A stretch of DNA of 64,000 nt from positions 50,595,994 through 50,659,993 of the forward strand of contig NC_052505.1 in assembly GCF_014356525.2 (NCBI RefSeq). Reading direction: 5' to 3'. A program made the position numbers and the translations under genes. Numbering within the stretch: the first letter of the stretch is position 1; each line of letters begins with the position of its first letter. The notes under the pieces were generated by a model. It was not told the origin of the DNA. It worked only from the letters and a program-made list of their open reading frames with translations, and ran no database searches. Source of the DNA: Nilaparvata lugens (lineage: Eukaryota; Arthropoda; Insecta; Hemiptera; Delphacidae). Shown one piece after another: positions 1 through 12,082 of this stretch.

Positions 1-3000
1 GGGGTCACTAGTATTTATCTTTTAACTGATTGTAATTTTTGCCGGAAAAATAACAATCAAAGTTCTATTATCTGCTACTGAAGCTGAAGGAAATGACTTT
101 TAAATATTGAGTCGTCTGTAGGTCTACTACCGTACTGCTACTGAAACTGAAGAGTATGTCATTTTAAAATTGAAAATTCTTACTTCTGTAGGCCTACTAC
201 CGTATTTAAAAAGCAATAAATATTCCCATAAACTATTCCATTCACTGAATTTATCTAGAAAACATAAGTTTTTGTAAACAATGCTATTTTGTCATTAAGT
301 ATTTCTAGATATTAGTGGAGCTTTCTTACAAAGAGTGTGTCAAGCTATATTATGCGCATGATTAAAATTTGTTCAGTCAAATTTTTTCCAATATACTTCA
401 TGTTATGAAGCGATATTCAGTTCAAAAAATGCTTATTTCAAAGTGTACGTATTGGAAAATGTCAATTAACTCAATAAAATTAGTATTTTGAGTAAGATTC
501 CATTTTTCAAGTTGAGCATATCATTGTTAAGTTGTAATACTAAATTGAATAATGTATCAGTAGAATATATCTCTATATTCATACTATAATCATAGATACT
601 ATATATTATTATTATTGCAGCATGGTGTGGATTGAAAATTCCAAACATGTAACTGATCAATTTTGGCATCTTGATATTCTTATATCAATCTGTCAATATT
701 TTTCTGAGATAACGTTGCAAGTCTTTGTTAGATGTGTTACAAAATGCTTTTAAAAGCGTTCTAGAACGTAGTCTACTTTGTGAGAGGCTTTTTCGCAGCT
801 GTATCAACAGTGATCTAGTGCTTGAAACGAATTATTTGCCTAGGTTTGTATAGCTGCTTAATTTTCATGTCATGATTATCTTTGCACTAGCGAGGCTCAC
901 GCTGTGTACACAGACATTCTCAGTAGACTTAGGCTCGGAGTCTCCCTTGATTGGAAGCGTCTATGGAAAGTAATCTGTTTCGAGTGTCTCTTCCTGAATG
1001 AAATATAACATTAATTTGATTCATGTGCATCCAAGAAGGATCCAATCTTCCAGTAACTTCTGGTAATAGTGTTAGGACTGGACTGAATAACTATTTACTC
1101 ACTATCGATCCTGTCGAGTCAGGGTAGGTGTGATGATGGCATGAAGATTCCACCCTATATAGAACAGATATCATTGGAAAGCTGAACACTCTTCCCAGAC
1201 TGGTGCAATGATTTATGTGAAGTGAAGTGATATATGACGCAGATACGTGGACAATATATTGAGAGGAGAGATTGGTGACTTGAATCTGTAATGATAAGGG
1301 TTGAATACTTTTGCGAACGTGAAAGATTTCGTATAAGCGTAGAGAAATTGAGCTGTACCGAAAGGCTACTAGTATGAAAAGCATCGAGAATTTATCTGTG
1401 GATAAAAAATTGAAGGAATGAGAATACAGTGCTCTTCTATGTTGCCTACTTTATGGATTGGAGGATGGAGGTTCTCACGTTGGGGAAGATTAATAATCTA
1501 CAATTTTCCATAGGTTATGAACCTGTTCACTGAACATTCACTTCGCTCTCACTTTAGGTATCACCAGAGAGATCATTTTTTTAGATTAATGATAAATGTT
1601 AATGATTCTAAAACGAGCATAACTGCGTCTATTATAGATCTAGTTCTGTGGGAACATTAATTATAGTTATTCATGTAAGATTGTATTATTAGAGTTTATT
1701 CTCGTGAATTGAAACCCACTCAAAAACTCGAAATAAATATGAACTCTGGTGAATTCCGAATGAAATGTACATTCTAAACTGACTTTTTTTGTTGTATTAC
1801 ACATAGAATAGTGGAGCAGTAATGACGTGATTGCTCATTTGAAGCAACTGTTAAGAGGACAAGACATATTGAGTGACATCAAGACATCGTGACGAGTCGG
1901 GACCTCTATCAATCTCCCGCCCTTCCTTCCCACCCCTCAACGATTAAGGTCGACTATCCTCCTCGGAGTGATTAGAAGGCTTTTCAGTGCAACGAATTCA
2001 GGTCATATTGACTTCAACCATCGTGATTGAACGTTTTGAGGGGAATATTTTACACATCATACATATGACAAAACTGTCAATGGCAGGCGTGAATGATATT
2101 ATATGGGATGAGGGATTTATGATTTCTAGTTGTGATATTACACACTGATCAAGACTCAGTCCACGGTTTAAAATTATATTTGCTCATACTCTACTAAGTT
2201 GTGAAAGTTATATTTATCGTCAATTCAATATAGATGAACTTCAACCTAGAGTTTTACAAGTTGTTATCCGATCATAGGGAGAGTGACTGGATTAGTTAAT
2301 AGTTTTTCCTTTTCAATCAAAATGATGCTCTCAAACTCACTAAATTTTGAGAAACAGTAATACCCTGATAAAAATATATCTTGATGAAAAATTCTTGAAT
2401 GTACTCCTATGTAAGACTCACTGTACAAAGAAGTAAGTAATTCCGCAACTACAACATATTGTGTACAAATTATCAGCCGAAATAATTAGTCTTCTTGCAA
2501 GTGCTGTCATTATACTCGTAATTGTTTTCAAGTCATTTGCAGCTTGATCTTTCAACAGAATTCAAGTTCACTCCTGTCCATACTCGCAATCAAAGTTGGG
2601 CGTGCCTTGGTCGCTTGCTTCAAAAGTGAATATCATGTTTCTCATCTCCCATGCCAGCTGTGGTCGGTTATCGCTTATCGGTCGAGCTCAAAAGCTCGAA
2701 GGTCTCTCGAATTTGAAAGAAGCATCCTTAATTGAATTTGCTGACCGACTCGTATTCAAGACGGCTGCCATAGATGTCTTACCCTACCTATCCTTTCCCA
2801 TGGAAACTGCCAATGTAAGATATGAGCTCTTTTTGTCAGCTTCTCTTTCACCAGTGAATAGTGAATGTATTTCAGATCAAAAAGTACAGCAGTACTTTCT
2901 CTGTAGTCGAAAAGAACTCGTTTTTTTCAACTCCCAAAAAAGAAGCTTATGTGTCTGACATCAATTTACTATCACAATATCAATATAATTTCATTTTTCC

Positions 3001-5285
3001 AATATCAGGTCATACTATATCAGGTTATATTCAATTCATGGTTCGAATTGCATTCACGCTTCTGTTTGTAAATTAATTATTTTTCGTCTTATAATTCTCT
3101 ATCCTCTTTCTCCTCACCGGTTTTCTCTCTCCACACCTTCGAAGCTGCTGTGTTCTTTCAACCGCAATTCCACTTCTTCTCTCAAAACAAAATTCTATTT
3201 ATGTAATGCATTAATTTATCTCTTTTTTATTACTCAATCTCTTTGCTTTTCCCTCTATCATCAACTTGTATTGAAAAATGTCTATAATAACTTGAAATAA
3301 TTCTCAACTCATAGACTATGAATTCAAAACGGGAATCGCCCAAGCCCTGATTCCACCAGATAATTGTGACGAGTCGAAATTGATAGGATAAAACGGTTTT
3401 TAAAATATTGTGAATTTTATTTCCTCTTTGTTCAGTGACAGTTTTACGAACGTTTCATCGTTGACAGACGATTTGACAAGAATTGTGAGTATCTGCTTGT
3501 TAGTGATCATTGATTTCACAATTAATCTCAATACTGGCGCCATCAACTCTTTCATGTCAGTGAGTTAACAGCGGCCAGTCCACCGAATCGCATGTCAAAA
3601 CTCAATTCGCTGTAATTTATTCTGTTGTGGAACGCATTTCATCCCGAATTGCATTAACAGAAATCGAAATTGTCAACGGTCCACTGTGAATTTAGTACAA
3701 AAATTCCCGAATTATTGAACGAAGCTTTTGTAATTATTCAAGCTTAACAATAATAAGTATTCATATTTTCATATAGGCAAGATGTATGCACTCCCATTTG
3801 TCATCAATTCTCATCACAGTCTACACTTTTTCTAGCCTGAATATCTTATTATTCTGATTATTATGGACTACTCAAAATATAGTTCCAAAACCCTCTACAA
3901 ATCAATTAAAAGTTATTCCTCAGTATACACGTCAAAATAGCTTACTAAGTATAATAATAATAATATATATTTTAATAATATGCTTTGAATTCTGTCAAGT
4001 CAATTGCAATCTCCTGGAAGTCAAGGATATTTTTTTTAGACAATACCCATTTTCAATATTATTTCTGTATATTATTCATGATATTTCTTGGTTCTGGAAA
4101 TAAATTTCGAATCAATTTACAAATTTATTCAAGCATTTAGAATTATTTGTCTGAGACAAAATCATAGCGATTATCAGATTCAGCTACGATCATCTTTCAA
4201 CTAAAAGTTGAACAGACAGATTCAGAACAGCATCATTACATTTTCCTTCTCGAGTATGGTATAAGATTGAAAACTATTCAATTGGTTGCTCTCACAATTC
4301 TAATTCTTCAAAGATTCATAATATTTTCCGGTAATCAATTGAAAATATTATGTACAAACTCACATTGTATCATCCTTGGAATAACCGTGTTTTACCTTTG
4401 AGAACACAATACATTCAGGATTCCAGTTTCTGAAGGATCTTGCAAATCTTCTATCTTCTCGTGGTATTATTTTGAAGCCTAGATTCTCTTTCTAAAGAAA
4501 TTCCAGCAATAAGACTTACAAATCAATTTTCCGGCTTACTTAAACAGAAAATTGAAACGCGAATCTCATGTTTGAGCCATCATACCACTCTTTCCTGCTA
4601 TCATTTTCATAAGAATAGGGGGCTAGCAGCTGTTGTACTGATTCTCTCGTTAGATATGGACGCGGTTCTGCTACGAACACTCTAGTTAAGCACGCGAAGG
4701 CCCGACCTTGACTTCTTAACGTAACAGTTTACTCATAAATAAGATGTCAAAAACGAATGTTCACTTTGTACCATAACATGACCGTTAGCACGGACATTGT
4801 GTACGTTTAAAGCTTGTCGTTCGTGATAATTTGTTACAATCAATTACAGGTAGATGTTTTAAGCATGATTTTATCGTCTCATTACAGTTCCTGTGAAATG
4901 AAGTTTATGATTAATTTGTTGAGGACTGTTATTTTTATCGTCCCAAAAGAAAGCTTTTCTTCTGTGTAATGAATATAGCTTGTCACTATTAATTCTTCCG
5001 CATAAAAACAAATTTATTTTCATGAACATTATTAATGTTTTATTTTCTCAGTAATTTTATTGCTAACGCAGCTTATAAAATAATGCATTGATCTCAACTT
5101 TTCAAATGTTGTCTCCACTCTTGTTATCGTAGCACAATAGGAAGCCTGGATTACTTGGAAAGTTTTATTATTAACTGGCTACTGCAGCAGCTGTTACTTT
5201 TGAGAATGTTCGTCCCATATAATGGAATGTCTTCTCTTTTGATCTTAGGATAACATAAATATTTTATTAGTTATTATGTTTAGAT
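1..5285. other. AT-rich non-coding stretch, no gene recognised
   Basis: I see no long open reading frame, no convincing exon and no transposable-element signature across this 5.3 kb. The longest open frame (2596-2958 on the plus strand, 120 codons) has no motif I recognise and no obvious splice context, so I do not call it a gene. There are short A/T-rich runs and small TAA/TA repeats (about 3948-3975) but nothing structured. It is probably intron or intergenic DNA. Short exons of an interrupted gene could be hidden here and would need transcript data. Confidence 0.5.
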
Positions 5286-5411
5286 AATGGGCCATATGAA
5301 TAAAGTTGAGCATTTGCTTCATTTTCTATGAATAAACGTGAGCAAAACCTTTTGCTCATGCTCATCAAAAAAATAGTTTGAGCATTTGCTCAAAAGTAAA
5401 AGCTTTTGCTC

Positions 5412-5964
5412 AAAATGGTATGAATAAACTAGAGCATTTGCTCAACTTTTCAAGCAAATGCTTAAAAAAAGGTGAGTCTAGTCTAGAGCAGCTTATCACC
5501 TTCTGCTCATAGTAAAATGGCTCAACTAATTCGTATGAGAAAGAGGAAACTATACCAGATACGATCACAACCAATAGTTGAGAACTATAAAACTCTTTTT
5601 AGATTCAACCATGATAGACTATAATTTTATATCACCATTATCCCTACAAAATAATAAATACAAAAGATACCTGTTATAAAGATAGCCATCACAAAATAGG
5701 AAATAGGCATTTAAGAAGATGAGAGTGTAGACGATTATAAGAAGGCTATTGATATTATAAGAATATGCTGAAGATTGAGATTATAGAGATGACATTTATT
5801 CACGCTATTATCTCAAAATTCTAAACTCAACTAACCTAATACTCTATTCATAAATAGAAAACAGAGCAGACGACGCAAACACAAGCGGTGCACCCTACTT
5901 GCATATTTAGCGCTTCCGTAAGCTATAAAAACAAATTAAGGCTACAAAAGCGAATCAGCTGATG
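5412..5964 (+). repeat. Segmental duplication, copy A, left block
   Basis: This 553 bp block is almost base-for-base the same as 10592-11141. The clearest difference is a three-base indel in the GAAGATTGAGATTATAG region. It starts inside the short inverted-repeat element, about 125 bases in from its left end. It continues on the far side of the nested insertion as 8828-9568. Near-identity of non-coding DNA over this length implies a recent duplication. Confidence 0.85.
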
Positions 5965-6204
5965 CCAAGCTTTTTATATCTGTATTTTACCGTTTCTGTA
6001 AAAATACAGATATAATCAGCTGATTAAAAGTGAATTGCTCATGTTCGCGGCGCGTATATCTGTACGCACCTCTACATTCTAATCTTCCAAAGGACATTAT
6101 TTACCTTTGGTCTTGTGAGGAATTCTTTCTGTTTTCATAATATTGTAAAATATATACCATCGTTTCTTATCTCTTTAAAATAGAAATAAAGTATCTTTTT
6201 GATA

Positions 6205-6489
6205 TTATTTTTGAGACTAGCAGTGCACCCGTTCTTGTTCGGGAGGACTAGAAAGAACTTCATTACATCAGGAAAAACTACATGACACATATTTTAATAG
6301 GATATTAAAAGATAAGTAAGGGAGGCTTTGCTTTTTAAATGTTAAGGTTACTTATAAAAAGTTGAATAATAATATCATTGATAATTCTTTATTGCAAAAG
6401 AATATTGCATAGCAATCTTGGTAAACATTCATACAAATTTGGAACGATTTTATTCATACAATATATAATGTCGGCAAGTTTAGGTATTC
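6205..6489. repeat. Possible dispersed repeat inside the copy-A insertion
   Basis: The segment around 6220-6260 contains AGCAGTGCACCCGTTCTTG followed by a GGGAGGACTAG stretch. This resembles the GC-rich hairpin ends of Helitron-like repeats, but I cannot define both ends. The rest is AT-rich and unassigned. It belongs to the 2.9 kb that is present only in copy A. Confidence 0.25.
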
Positions 6490-7137
6490 TAAATCCTATA
6501 CTATTAAACGAGCAATTTCTGTTTAGATGTTTTGATGTTTAAATTTTTAGATGTTTATATGTTTGTATTTCACCGGATCTCGAAAACGGCTCTAACGATT
6601 CTCACGAAATTCAGAACATAGTAGGTTTATAATATGAAAATTCGATTACACTAGGTCTCATCCCTGGGGAAACTCGCTGAAGGACATTAAAAGAATTTAT
6701 TCATCCTTGGAAAAACAGCTGATAATTTCGGCGTCTGTTGATGATGGAAGTGAGTGAGCGAGTGCATGTGTGTGGGACTGAGACAAAATTATGACTCAGC
6801 TGTTGAACTTTTGTACATAATTCAATCAGGTACTTAGTGACAGTTGTACAAAAGCCGGTTAAATTTTAATCCTGATTAATTCCAGTAGAACCAATCGGAT
6901 AAGCTATCTTTTTGAGATTGTCTTCTGTGATTTGGTTCACGTGACATGAATCAGGATTAAAATTTAACATGCTTTTGTGAGAAATTTTTGCATTCCTCTG
7001 CGAATTAATCTCAATCCACTGTGATTAGATAGAACCTTTCTGTATGAACTATGAATATTTATTATAATTTCTTCTTTCGTAATAATTTTTATATGCTTTT
7101 GTAGGTACTCTAGAGCGGAGCTCGGTGCCCCGATATT
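6489..7137 (+). mobile_element. Helitron-like non-autonomous repeat, family 1, copy i (plus strand)
   Basis: It opens with TCCTATACTATTAAACGAGC, then T-rich ATGTTT repeats, then a conserved block (GATCTCGAAAACGGCTCTAA, then CTAGGTCTCATCCCTGG, then ATTCATCCTTGG). It closes near 7110-7137 with the GC-rich end CGGAGCTCGGTGCCCCGATA. Other copies lie at 7312-7735 (minus), 22785-24290 (plus) and 39770-40465 (plus). The layout (5' TC start, T-rich GTTT repeats, short GC hairpin at the 3' end, no terminal inverted repeats) resembles the small Helitron-derived repeats known in insects. The class assignment is inference. A small MITE at 6853-6972 sits inside it. Confidence 0.55.
6853..6972. mobile_element. 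Small MITE with GGTTAAATTTTAATCCTGAT inverted repeats
   Basis: Its ends are inverted repeats: GGTTAAATTTTAATCCTGAT at the left and ATCAGGATTAAAATTTAAC at the right. The element is about 120 bp and has no coding capacity. The terminal sequence resembles short inverted-repeat elements I recall from several insects. It lies within a Helitron-like repeat. Confidence 0.6.
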
Positions 7138-7311
7138 TATCATGAATTGGAATAGGTTGTCACTGATGTTGTGTTGTTGGTAGTATTTACTTTTTAACAT
7201 TACAGGAGTAAATAACACAAGTCGAACAAAATGTATCTTTAAATGGTTTGGTTTTTGGAATAAAGATATCATCTGAACAAGTACATTTTGTAAATTCTAT
7301 CTATTAATACC

Positions 7312-7735
7312 AAATATCGGGGCACCGAGCTTTGCTCGTTATTTATTCATTGATAACAGATTTATTTCATTGATAATCATTTCTTTAAAATGATTGGGGA
7401 AGTACTAACAGACACAGCCCAAAATTGTTACTTACCCGAATTTTGATTTATTCACTACGAAAAATATATTTCGTCTGTGATTTATTCACAGACGAAATCA
7501 TCATCTGTTTTTCCAAGGATGAATTATCCTCTTCATGTCTTCAGAGAGTTTTCTCAGGGATGAGACCTAGTGCAATCGAATTTTGATATCATAAACCTAC
7601 TATATTCCGAATTTCGTGAAAATCGTTAGAGCCGTTTCCGAGATCCGTTGAACATAAATAACCAGATAACCAGATATAGAAATAGAAAAATATAAACAGA
7701 TATACATAAATTGCTCGCTATTATAATAGGATAAC
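7312..7735 (-). mobile_element. Helitron-like repeat, family 1, copy ii (minus strand)
   Basis: It is the reverse complement of family 1. The GC-rich end (CGGGGCACCGAGCTTTGCTC) is at 7318, the conserved block around 7500-7660 (TTCCAAGGATGAAT, GGGATGAGACCTAGTG, GAGCCGTTTCCGAGATC) follows, and the AT-rich start (TTGCTCGCTATTATAATAGG) is near 7710-7730. It faces copy i at 6489-7137, so the two 3' ends converge. The roughly 175 bp between them carries no recognised feature. Confidence 0.55.
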
Positions 7736-7738
7736 AAC

Positions 7739-8236
7739 TTATAGTCCAGTCAAATGGTCGTTTTTCAGGAAACAGCCCCGAAATAATTTTTTTCGATGGT
7801 TCTATATATATTTTGGGGCGCTGAATTCTAATCTGAAATTTGCTGACACACCAGAAGGCGACTTCACCCCAAAATTTTCGATTTTTTTCAAGTTTTCCAT
7901 TTAATCTCGAGAACCTTGAATTTTTCGAGAAAAAGCATTCTCTATATAATATTAAAGATAATAAATTTCCAATGAATTGAGTGGTCGTGCAGGACTACTT
8001 TTTGGATTTTATATCTCAAGTGTTCCACAAGATACGCAACTTTGAATGTTCGAGAAATTTGTGATATTTTCCCCATTCTCACAGTCTCGCATATGCAACG
8101 TTGCGTATCTTGTGGAACACTTCAGATGCAAAATCCAAAAAGTGGTCGAGGTTGTGATGAATTTTCTCCTCTTTTCACTCCCATGAAATATACTTCTGTT
8201 TTCAATACCGTTCAAAAGTTACAGCCAATTGAATGA
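7739..8236. repeat. Fragment related to the TATAGTCCAGTCAA fold-back family
   Basis: The left end TATAGTCCAGTCAA matches the end of the fold-back element at 48637-52823. It contains an internal inverted repeat: 7999-8042 (GGATTTTATATCTCAAGTG, then TTCCACAAGATACGCAAC) pairs with 8098-8145 (GTTGCGTATCTTGTGG onward). Overlapping open frames on both strands here are by-products of that palindrome, not genes. No matching right end is visible, so the element is truncated or diverged. Confidence 0.45.
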
Positions 8237-8759
8237 TGATCTTTATTTTCTCATTCTTCTTGCGATTTTACTGTTAATTAAGAGTCTCTAAAATGAGTAC
8301 AATGCATGATAGAAACTTGCGATTGGTCTTAAATGAGAGAAAATTTCATGCTCTATAAGCTGAGTCACCCTAAATTGATCTTGCATTACTGTTTATATCG
8401 AAAAACTGTCGAGACTGTGAAAATGAGAAAATATCGCATATTTCTTGCAACAGCAAGGAAACTCAAACACAGGACCATTAAACATTAAAATGAAGCAAAG
8501 GAAATCAGAATAATAGTGGATGATGAAGTTATAATTTATTTTTGTCAAAGATTCACCTTCAAACTCATAGGCTTAAAATTACTAAAATTCCTGCATACAA
8601 AATATTATCAATTGTGCTTATGCTTTATATTGAGTTACACTTAGCAAAATATAACATTGTAAAGGTGGGAAAAATTAACTACATTAGGATATCTCTATTT
8701 AATACCTTGATTTTTAATCATAATTCAAAATGTTGACATAAAATATACAAAAAATCATG

Positions 8760-8822
8760 CCCCCCCCAAAAATGTTGATGGCGCAAATTGCGCCTGCCCC
8801 CCCCCCCCCCCTTGTGGGCACC
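8760..8822. repeat. C-rich tracts flanking a GCGCAAATTGCGC palindrome
   Basis: There is a run of eight C at 8760-8767. It is followed by GATGGCGCAAATTGCGCC (a perfect 13-base palindrome core), then a run of fifteen C at 8797-8811. Such runs are rare in this AT-rich window. On the minus strand they are G runs and could form G-quadruplex-like structures. They probably mark the end of an inserted repeat just before the right end of the copy-A element. Confidence 0.6.
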
Positions 8823-8827
8823 CCTGT

Positions 8828-9568
8828 CTCTGGTTTTATTCATATGGGCCATTGTCTTGTTATTGTGATAAAGAGATAATGGTTGAGTTCAAAGCCACTG
8901 ATCGGTGAGTGAAGGATGAGATCGGTGAGTGAACGTGGCTCTGAAAAAAGTACGTTTTGTCGTTGAACGATGCATAGACTCACATGCAGCGCTAGATTAT
9001 TTGGATTAAAATCGGCCATTAAGGGGACAGCCTGGAAGATTATTACATACTAAATATCTTGAAGATTTTTGTGATATAAAATATACAAAAAAATAAATAT
9101 TATATAATATCTTGCGCTAAAATACCTCAATGGAACCTTTAATTTCAAGTAGAAGCTAGCATTGGAAGGCATATGTATTGTGCGTTTATACCTCGTGAAG
9201 GTCGTCTTTGGTCTAACTGATAAGAAAAAAATATGTCATATCTGGTTCGTTCACTGATCAACTAATCATACTTTTCCACCGATGGAAAAGAACGTGAATT
9301 GAGTAGCTGAACGTAAACAGACATGGCTGAATACGAGGTTGTTTACAAATAATGGACTCCATTTAAATGTATTTGGGAGCAGAGAAATGCATGATTACAT
9401 AAATTCAATAACATTTAAAATATTTACAAAGCATAACAATAATTTTACAAAGCATTTAGAACTACTCCAATCACCTGATGGTTTTCCATTTTAATTAATT
9501 ACAATGAAATAGGTTAAGTTCTAGTTTGTTTACAAAATATGATCAATAGGGGAAGCAACCGTTCAGCC
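8828..9568 (+). repeat. Segmental duplication, copy A, right block
   Basis: This block matches 11311-12082 with few substitutions and short indels. It covers the right end of the GGGCCATATG element, about 24 bases of flank, and the left two thirds of the element at 8878-9865. Copy B carries an extra short stretch (about 12047-12070) just before the shared GCAACCGTTCAGC end. Because both outer limits of the duplication fall inside transposable elements, it may have arisen by recombination or template switching between repeats. Confidence 0.85.
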
Positions 9569-9865
9569 ACAGAATACACACAAAATGGAAGGTATCACCA
9601 AGACCACGACACATGACTGCATCATCTTGTTAGAAATCAAAACTACTGCTGTAAAAAGTAAATTTGTATGGCTTTTGTTGGTGGGGAGTCCCTTGCGGGA
9701 AGGTCCCACCGCTTGTATTACAATGCTACACTTTCTTTCAAGATGACGGATTATGGCGTCAGGATACTAGCCGACTTTCCATTATGTGGTTCATCTGTGA
9801 TCAGGTTTTTTACTGAACGTAAAAAAACCTGATGGAATTGATCAGTGGCTTTGAACTCAACCATT
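8878..9865. mobile_element. Inverted-repeat element with AATGGTTGAGTTCAAAGCCA ends
   Basis: The left end AATGGTTGAGTTCAAAGCCACTGATC (8878-8903) is matched in inverse by 9840-9865, a TIR of about 26 bp. The body is about 990 bp with no open frame of note, so it is a non-autonomous DNA element. The left 690 bp are duplicated at 11368-12082. A GC-rich imperfect palindrome at 9681-9709 and a different-looking segment at 9590-9780 suggest a further insertion inside its right part. Confidence 0.6.
9678..9712. repeat. GC-rich imperfect palindrome
   Basis: The stretch GTGGGGAGTCCCTTGC then GGGAAGGTCCCACCGC folds back on itself with a few mismatches. It stands out from its AT-rich surroundings. I have the impression of a recurrent insect sequence but cannot name it. 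The function, if any, is unknown. Confidence 0.45.
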
Positions 9866-10591
9866 CTCGTTGTAAACGTTTATATACATTGTGAAGTTGT
9901 TATTGTAAATCCTTCACAGATAATACGATGTTTTGATATTTATAAGAGCAGTCTCTAAATTCCCTCTTTTGCGAATAAATTCACAAAAAATTAAGGCCGT
10001 CCGGCTCGCAAATTACTGGGTTCAAACCTCAGCTCTAGCTCAGTGGTAGAAACATGAATCTTATAAATACAAATAATCACCATAAGTTCAGTGACCGGTG
10101 ATTGGTAATTCTTACCGCTGCTTCTATGAAGTTCTTGAAGAATACCAATACGGAAATAAAAGAATATTGATGACTGATTACCAGTAACCATGCATCACTA
10201 GAGAATAATAAGGACCAACTATAGTTGTTTCTAGTTGATTCTTAAAACGCTCGTCGTGAATACAAGTATTCACCAATATACCCTTCCAAAATTCCTTAGA
10301 ACTTACAATGCCAGTTCTGGAAGCTCTCTGGATCCTTATATGATATAACTGGAACCTTATTAATATAATTTCTTAATATACTTATTCTGGTATATGAGAT
10401 GAGTATCATCGAAGGATGATAAATATTGAGTGCTCTGAATAAGATTAATATCACTTGATTCAATAATTTTAAGTGCTGCTGAATATTTGTTGATATTAAA
10501 ACAGCTCAAACTGTATGTCACGAGATGAACTAGGATAAAATAAATTTCTACGATTTGTATGCTGACTAAAAACACAAAATATATTCCCATA
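9866..10591. other. Spacer between duplication copies, no gene recognised
   Basis: AT-rich DNA with only short open frames. It separates the two copies of the segmental duplication. I see no transposable-element ends, no repeats and no exon-like segments. Confidence 0.4.
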
Positions 10592-11336
10592 AAAATGGTA
10601 TGAATAAACTAGAGCATTTGCTCAACTTTTCAAGCAAATGCTTAAAAAAAGGTGAGTCTAGTCTAGAGCAGCTTATCACCTTCTGCTCATAGTAAAATGG
10701 CTCAACTAATTCGTATGAGAAAGAGGAAACTATACCAGATACGATCACAACCAATAGTTGAGAACTATAAAACTCTTTTTAGATTCAACCATGATAGACT
10801 ATAATTTTATATCACCATTATCCCTACAAAATAATAAATACAAAAGATACCTGTTATAAAGATAGCCATCACAAAATAGGAAATAGGCATTTAAGAAGAT
10901 GAGAGTGTAGACGATTATAAGAAGGCTATTGATATTATAAGAATATGCTGAAGATTATTATAGAGATGACATTTATTCACGCTATTATCTCAAAATTCTA
11001 AACTCAACTAACCTAATACTCTATTCATAAATAGAAAACAGAGCAGACGACGCAAACACAAGCGGTGCACCCTACTTGCATATTTAGCGCTTCCGTAAGC
11101 TATAAAAACAAATTAAGGCTACAAAAGCGAATCAGCTGATGAAAAGTCTTTAAAATACGTGAGCATTTGCTCCAGAGTTCAGGAGCATAAGGTAAGAGTA
11201 TAAGGTAAAGCTTATTCATATAGAAATGAGCAAATTCTTTTGCTTCTACCTTTTACTCATGAGCAAAACCTTATGCTCCATCCTCTTGCTCATGAGCATT
11301 TGCTCTGGACCTCTGGTTTTATTCATATGGGCCATT
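10592..11336. mobile_element. Short inverted-repeat element, copy B (left-truncated)
   Basis: 10592-11141 matches 5412-5964 and 11311-11336 matches the right end of copy A, including the terminal inverted repeat. The left terminus is missing because the duplication begins inside the element. The 169 bases at 11142-11310, dense in GAGCATTTGCTC and ATGAGCAAAACC motifs, are what copy A has lost or had replaced by its 2.9 kb insertion. They therefore show the ancestral right part of the element. Confidence 0.7.
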
Positions 11337-12082
11337 GTCTTGTTATTGTTGATAAAGAGATAATGGTTGAGTTCAAAGCCACTGATCGGTGAGTGAAGGA
11401 TGAGATCGGTGAGTGAACGTGGCTCTGAACGAAGTACTGTTTTGTCGTTGAACGATGCATAGACTCACTTGCAGCGCTAGATTATTTGGAATTAAAATCG
11501 GCCATTAAGGGGACAGCCTGGAAGATTATTACATACTAAATATCTTGAAGATTTTTGTGATATAAAATATTACAAAAAAATAAATATTATATAATATCTT
11601 GAGCTAAAATACCTCAATGGAACCTTTAATTTCAAGTAGAAGCTAGCATTGGGAAGGCATATGTATTGTGCGTTTATACCTCGTCAAGGTCGTCTTTGGT
11701 CTAACTGATAAGAAAAAAATATTATGTCATATCCGGTTCGTTCACTGATCAACTAATCATACTTTTCCACCGATGGAAAAGAACGTAAATTGAGTAGCTG
11801 AATGTAAACAGACATGGCTGAATACGAGGTTGTTTACAAATAATGGACTCCATTATAATGTATTTGGGAGCAGAGAAATGCATGATTACATAAATTCAAT
11901 AACATTTAAAATATTTAAAAAGCATAACAATAATTTTACAAAGCATTTAGAACTACTCCAATCACCTGATGGTTTTCCATTTTAATTAATTACGATGAAA
12001 TAGGTTAAGTTCTAGTTTTGTTTACAAAATATGATCAATAGGGAAACATCTGTCAGTCATGACTCATGAGCAACCGTTCAGC
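11311..12082 (+). repeat. Segmental duplication, copy B, right block
   Basis: This is the counterpart of 8828-9568. The match runs through the right end of the MITE and into the left part of the AATGGTTGAG element, ending at about 12082 after GCAACCGTTCAGC. Differences are single substitutions and one- to few-base indels. Confidence 0.85.

Larger units (their letters stand above)
5286..8853. mobile_element. Short inverted-repeat element (TIR AATGGGCCATATGAATAAA), copy A, with large nested insertion
   Basis: The left end reads AATGGGCCATATGAATAAA and the right end (8835-8853) is its exact reverse complement, giving a 19 bp terminal inverted repeat. The ends are rich in alternating GAGCATTTGCTC-like palindromes, which make the termini strongly self-complementary. 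No transposase is present, so this is a non-autonomous, MITE-like element. Most of its present length (5965-8827) is later-inserted repeat DNA that is absent from the second copy at 10592-11336. The superfamily is not clear because the flanking duplication is ambiguous. Confidence 0.65.

Noticed and set aside
2544..3076. Open frames of 63, 120 and 71 codons that overlap
   Set aside because: No recognisable motif, no splice context and no repeat relation. Length is within chance for a 64 kb window.
8009..8236. Mirror-image open frames on both strands
   Set aside because: Produced by the internal inverted repeat of a transposable-element fragment.
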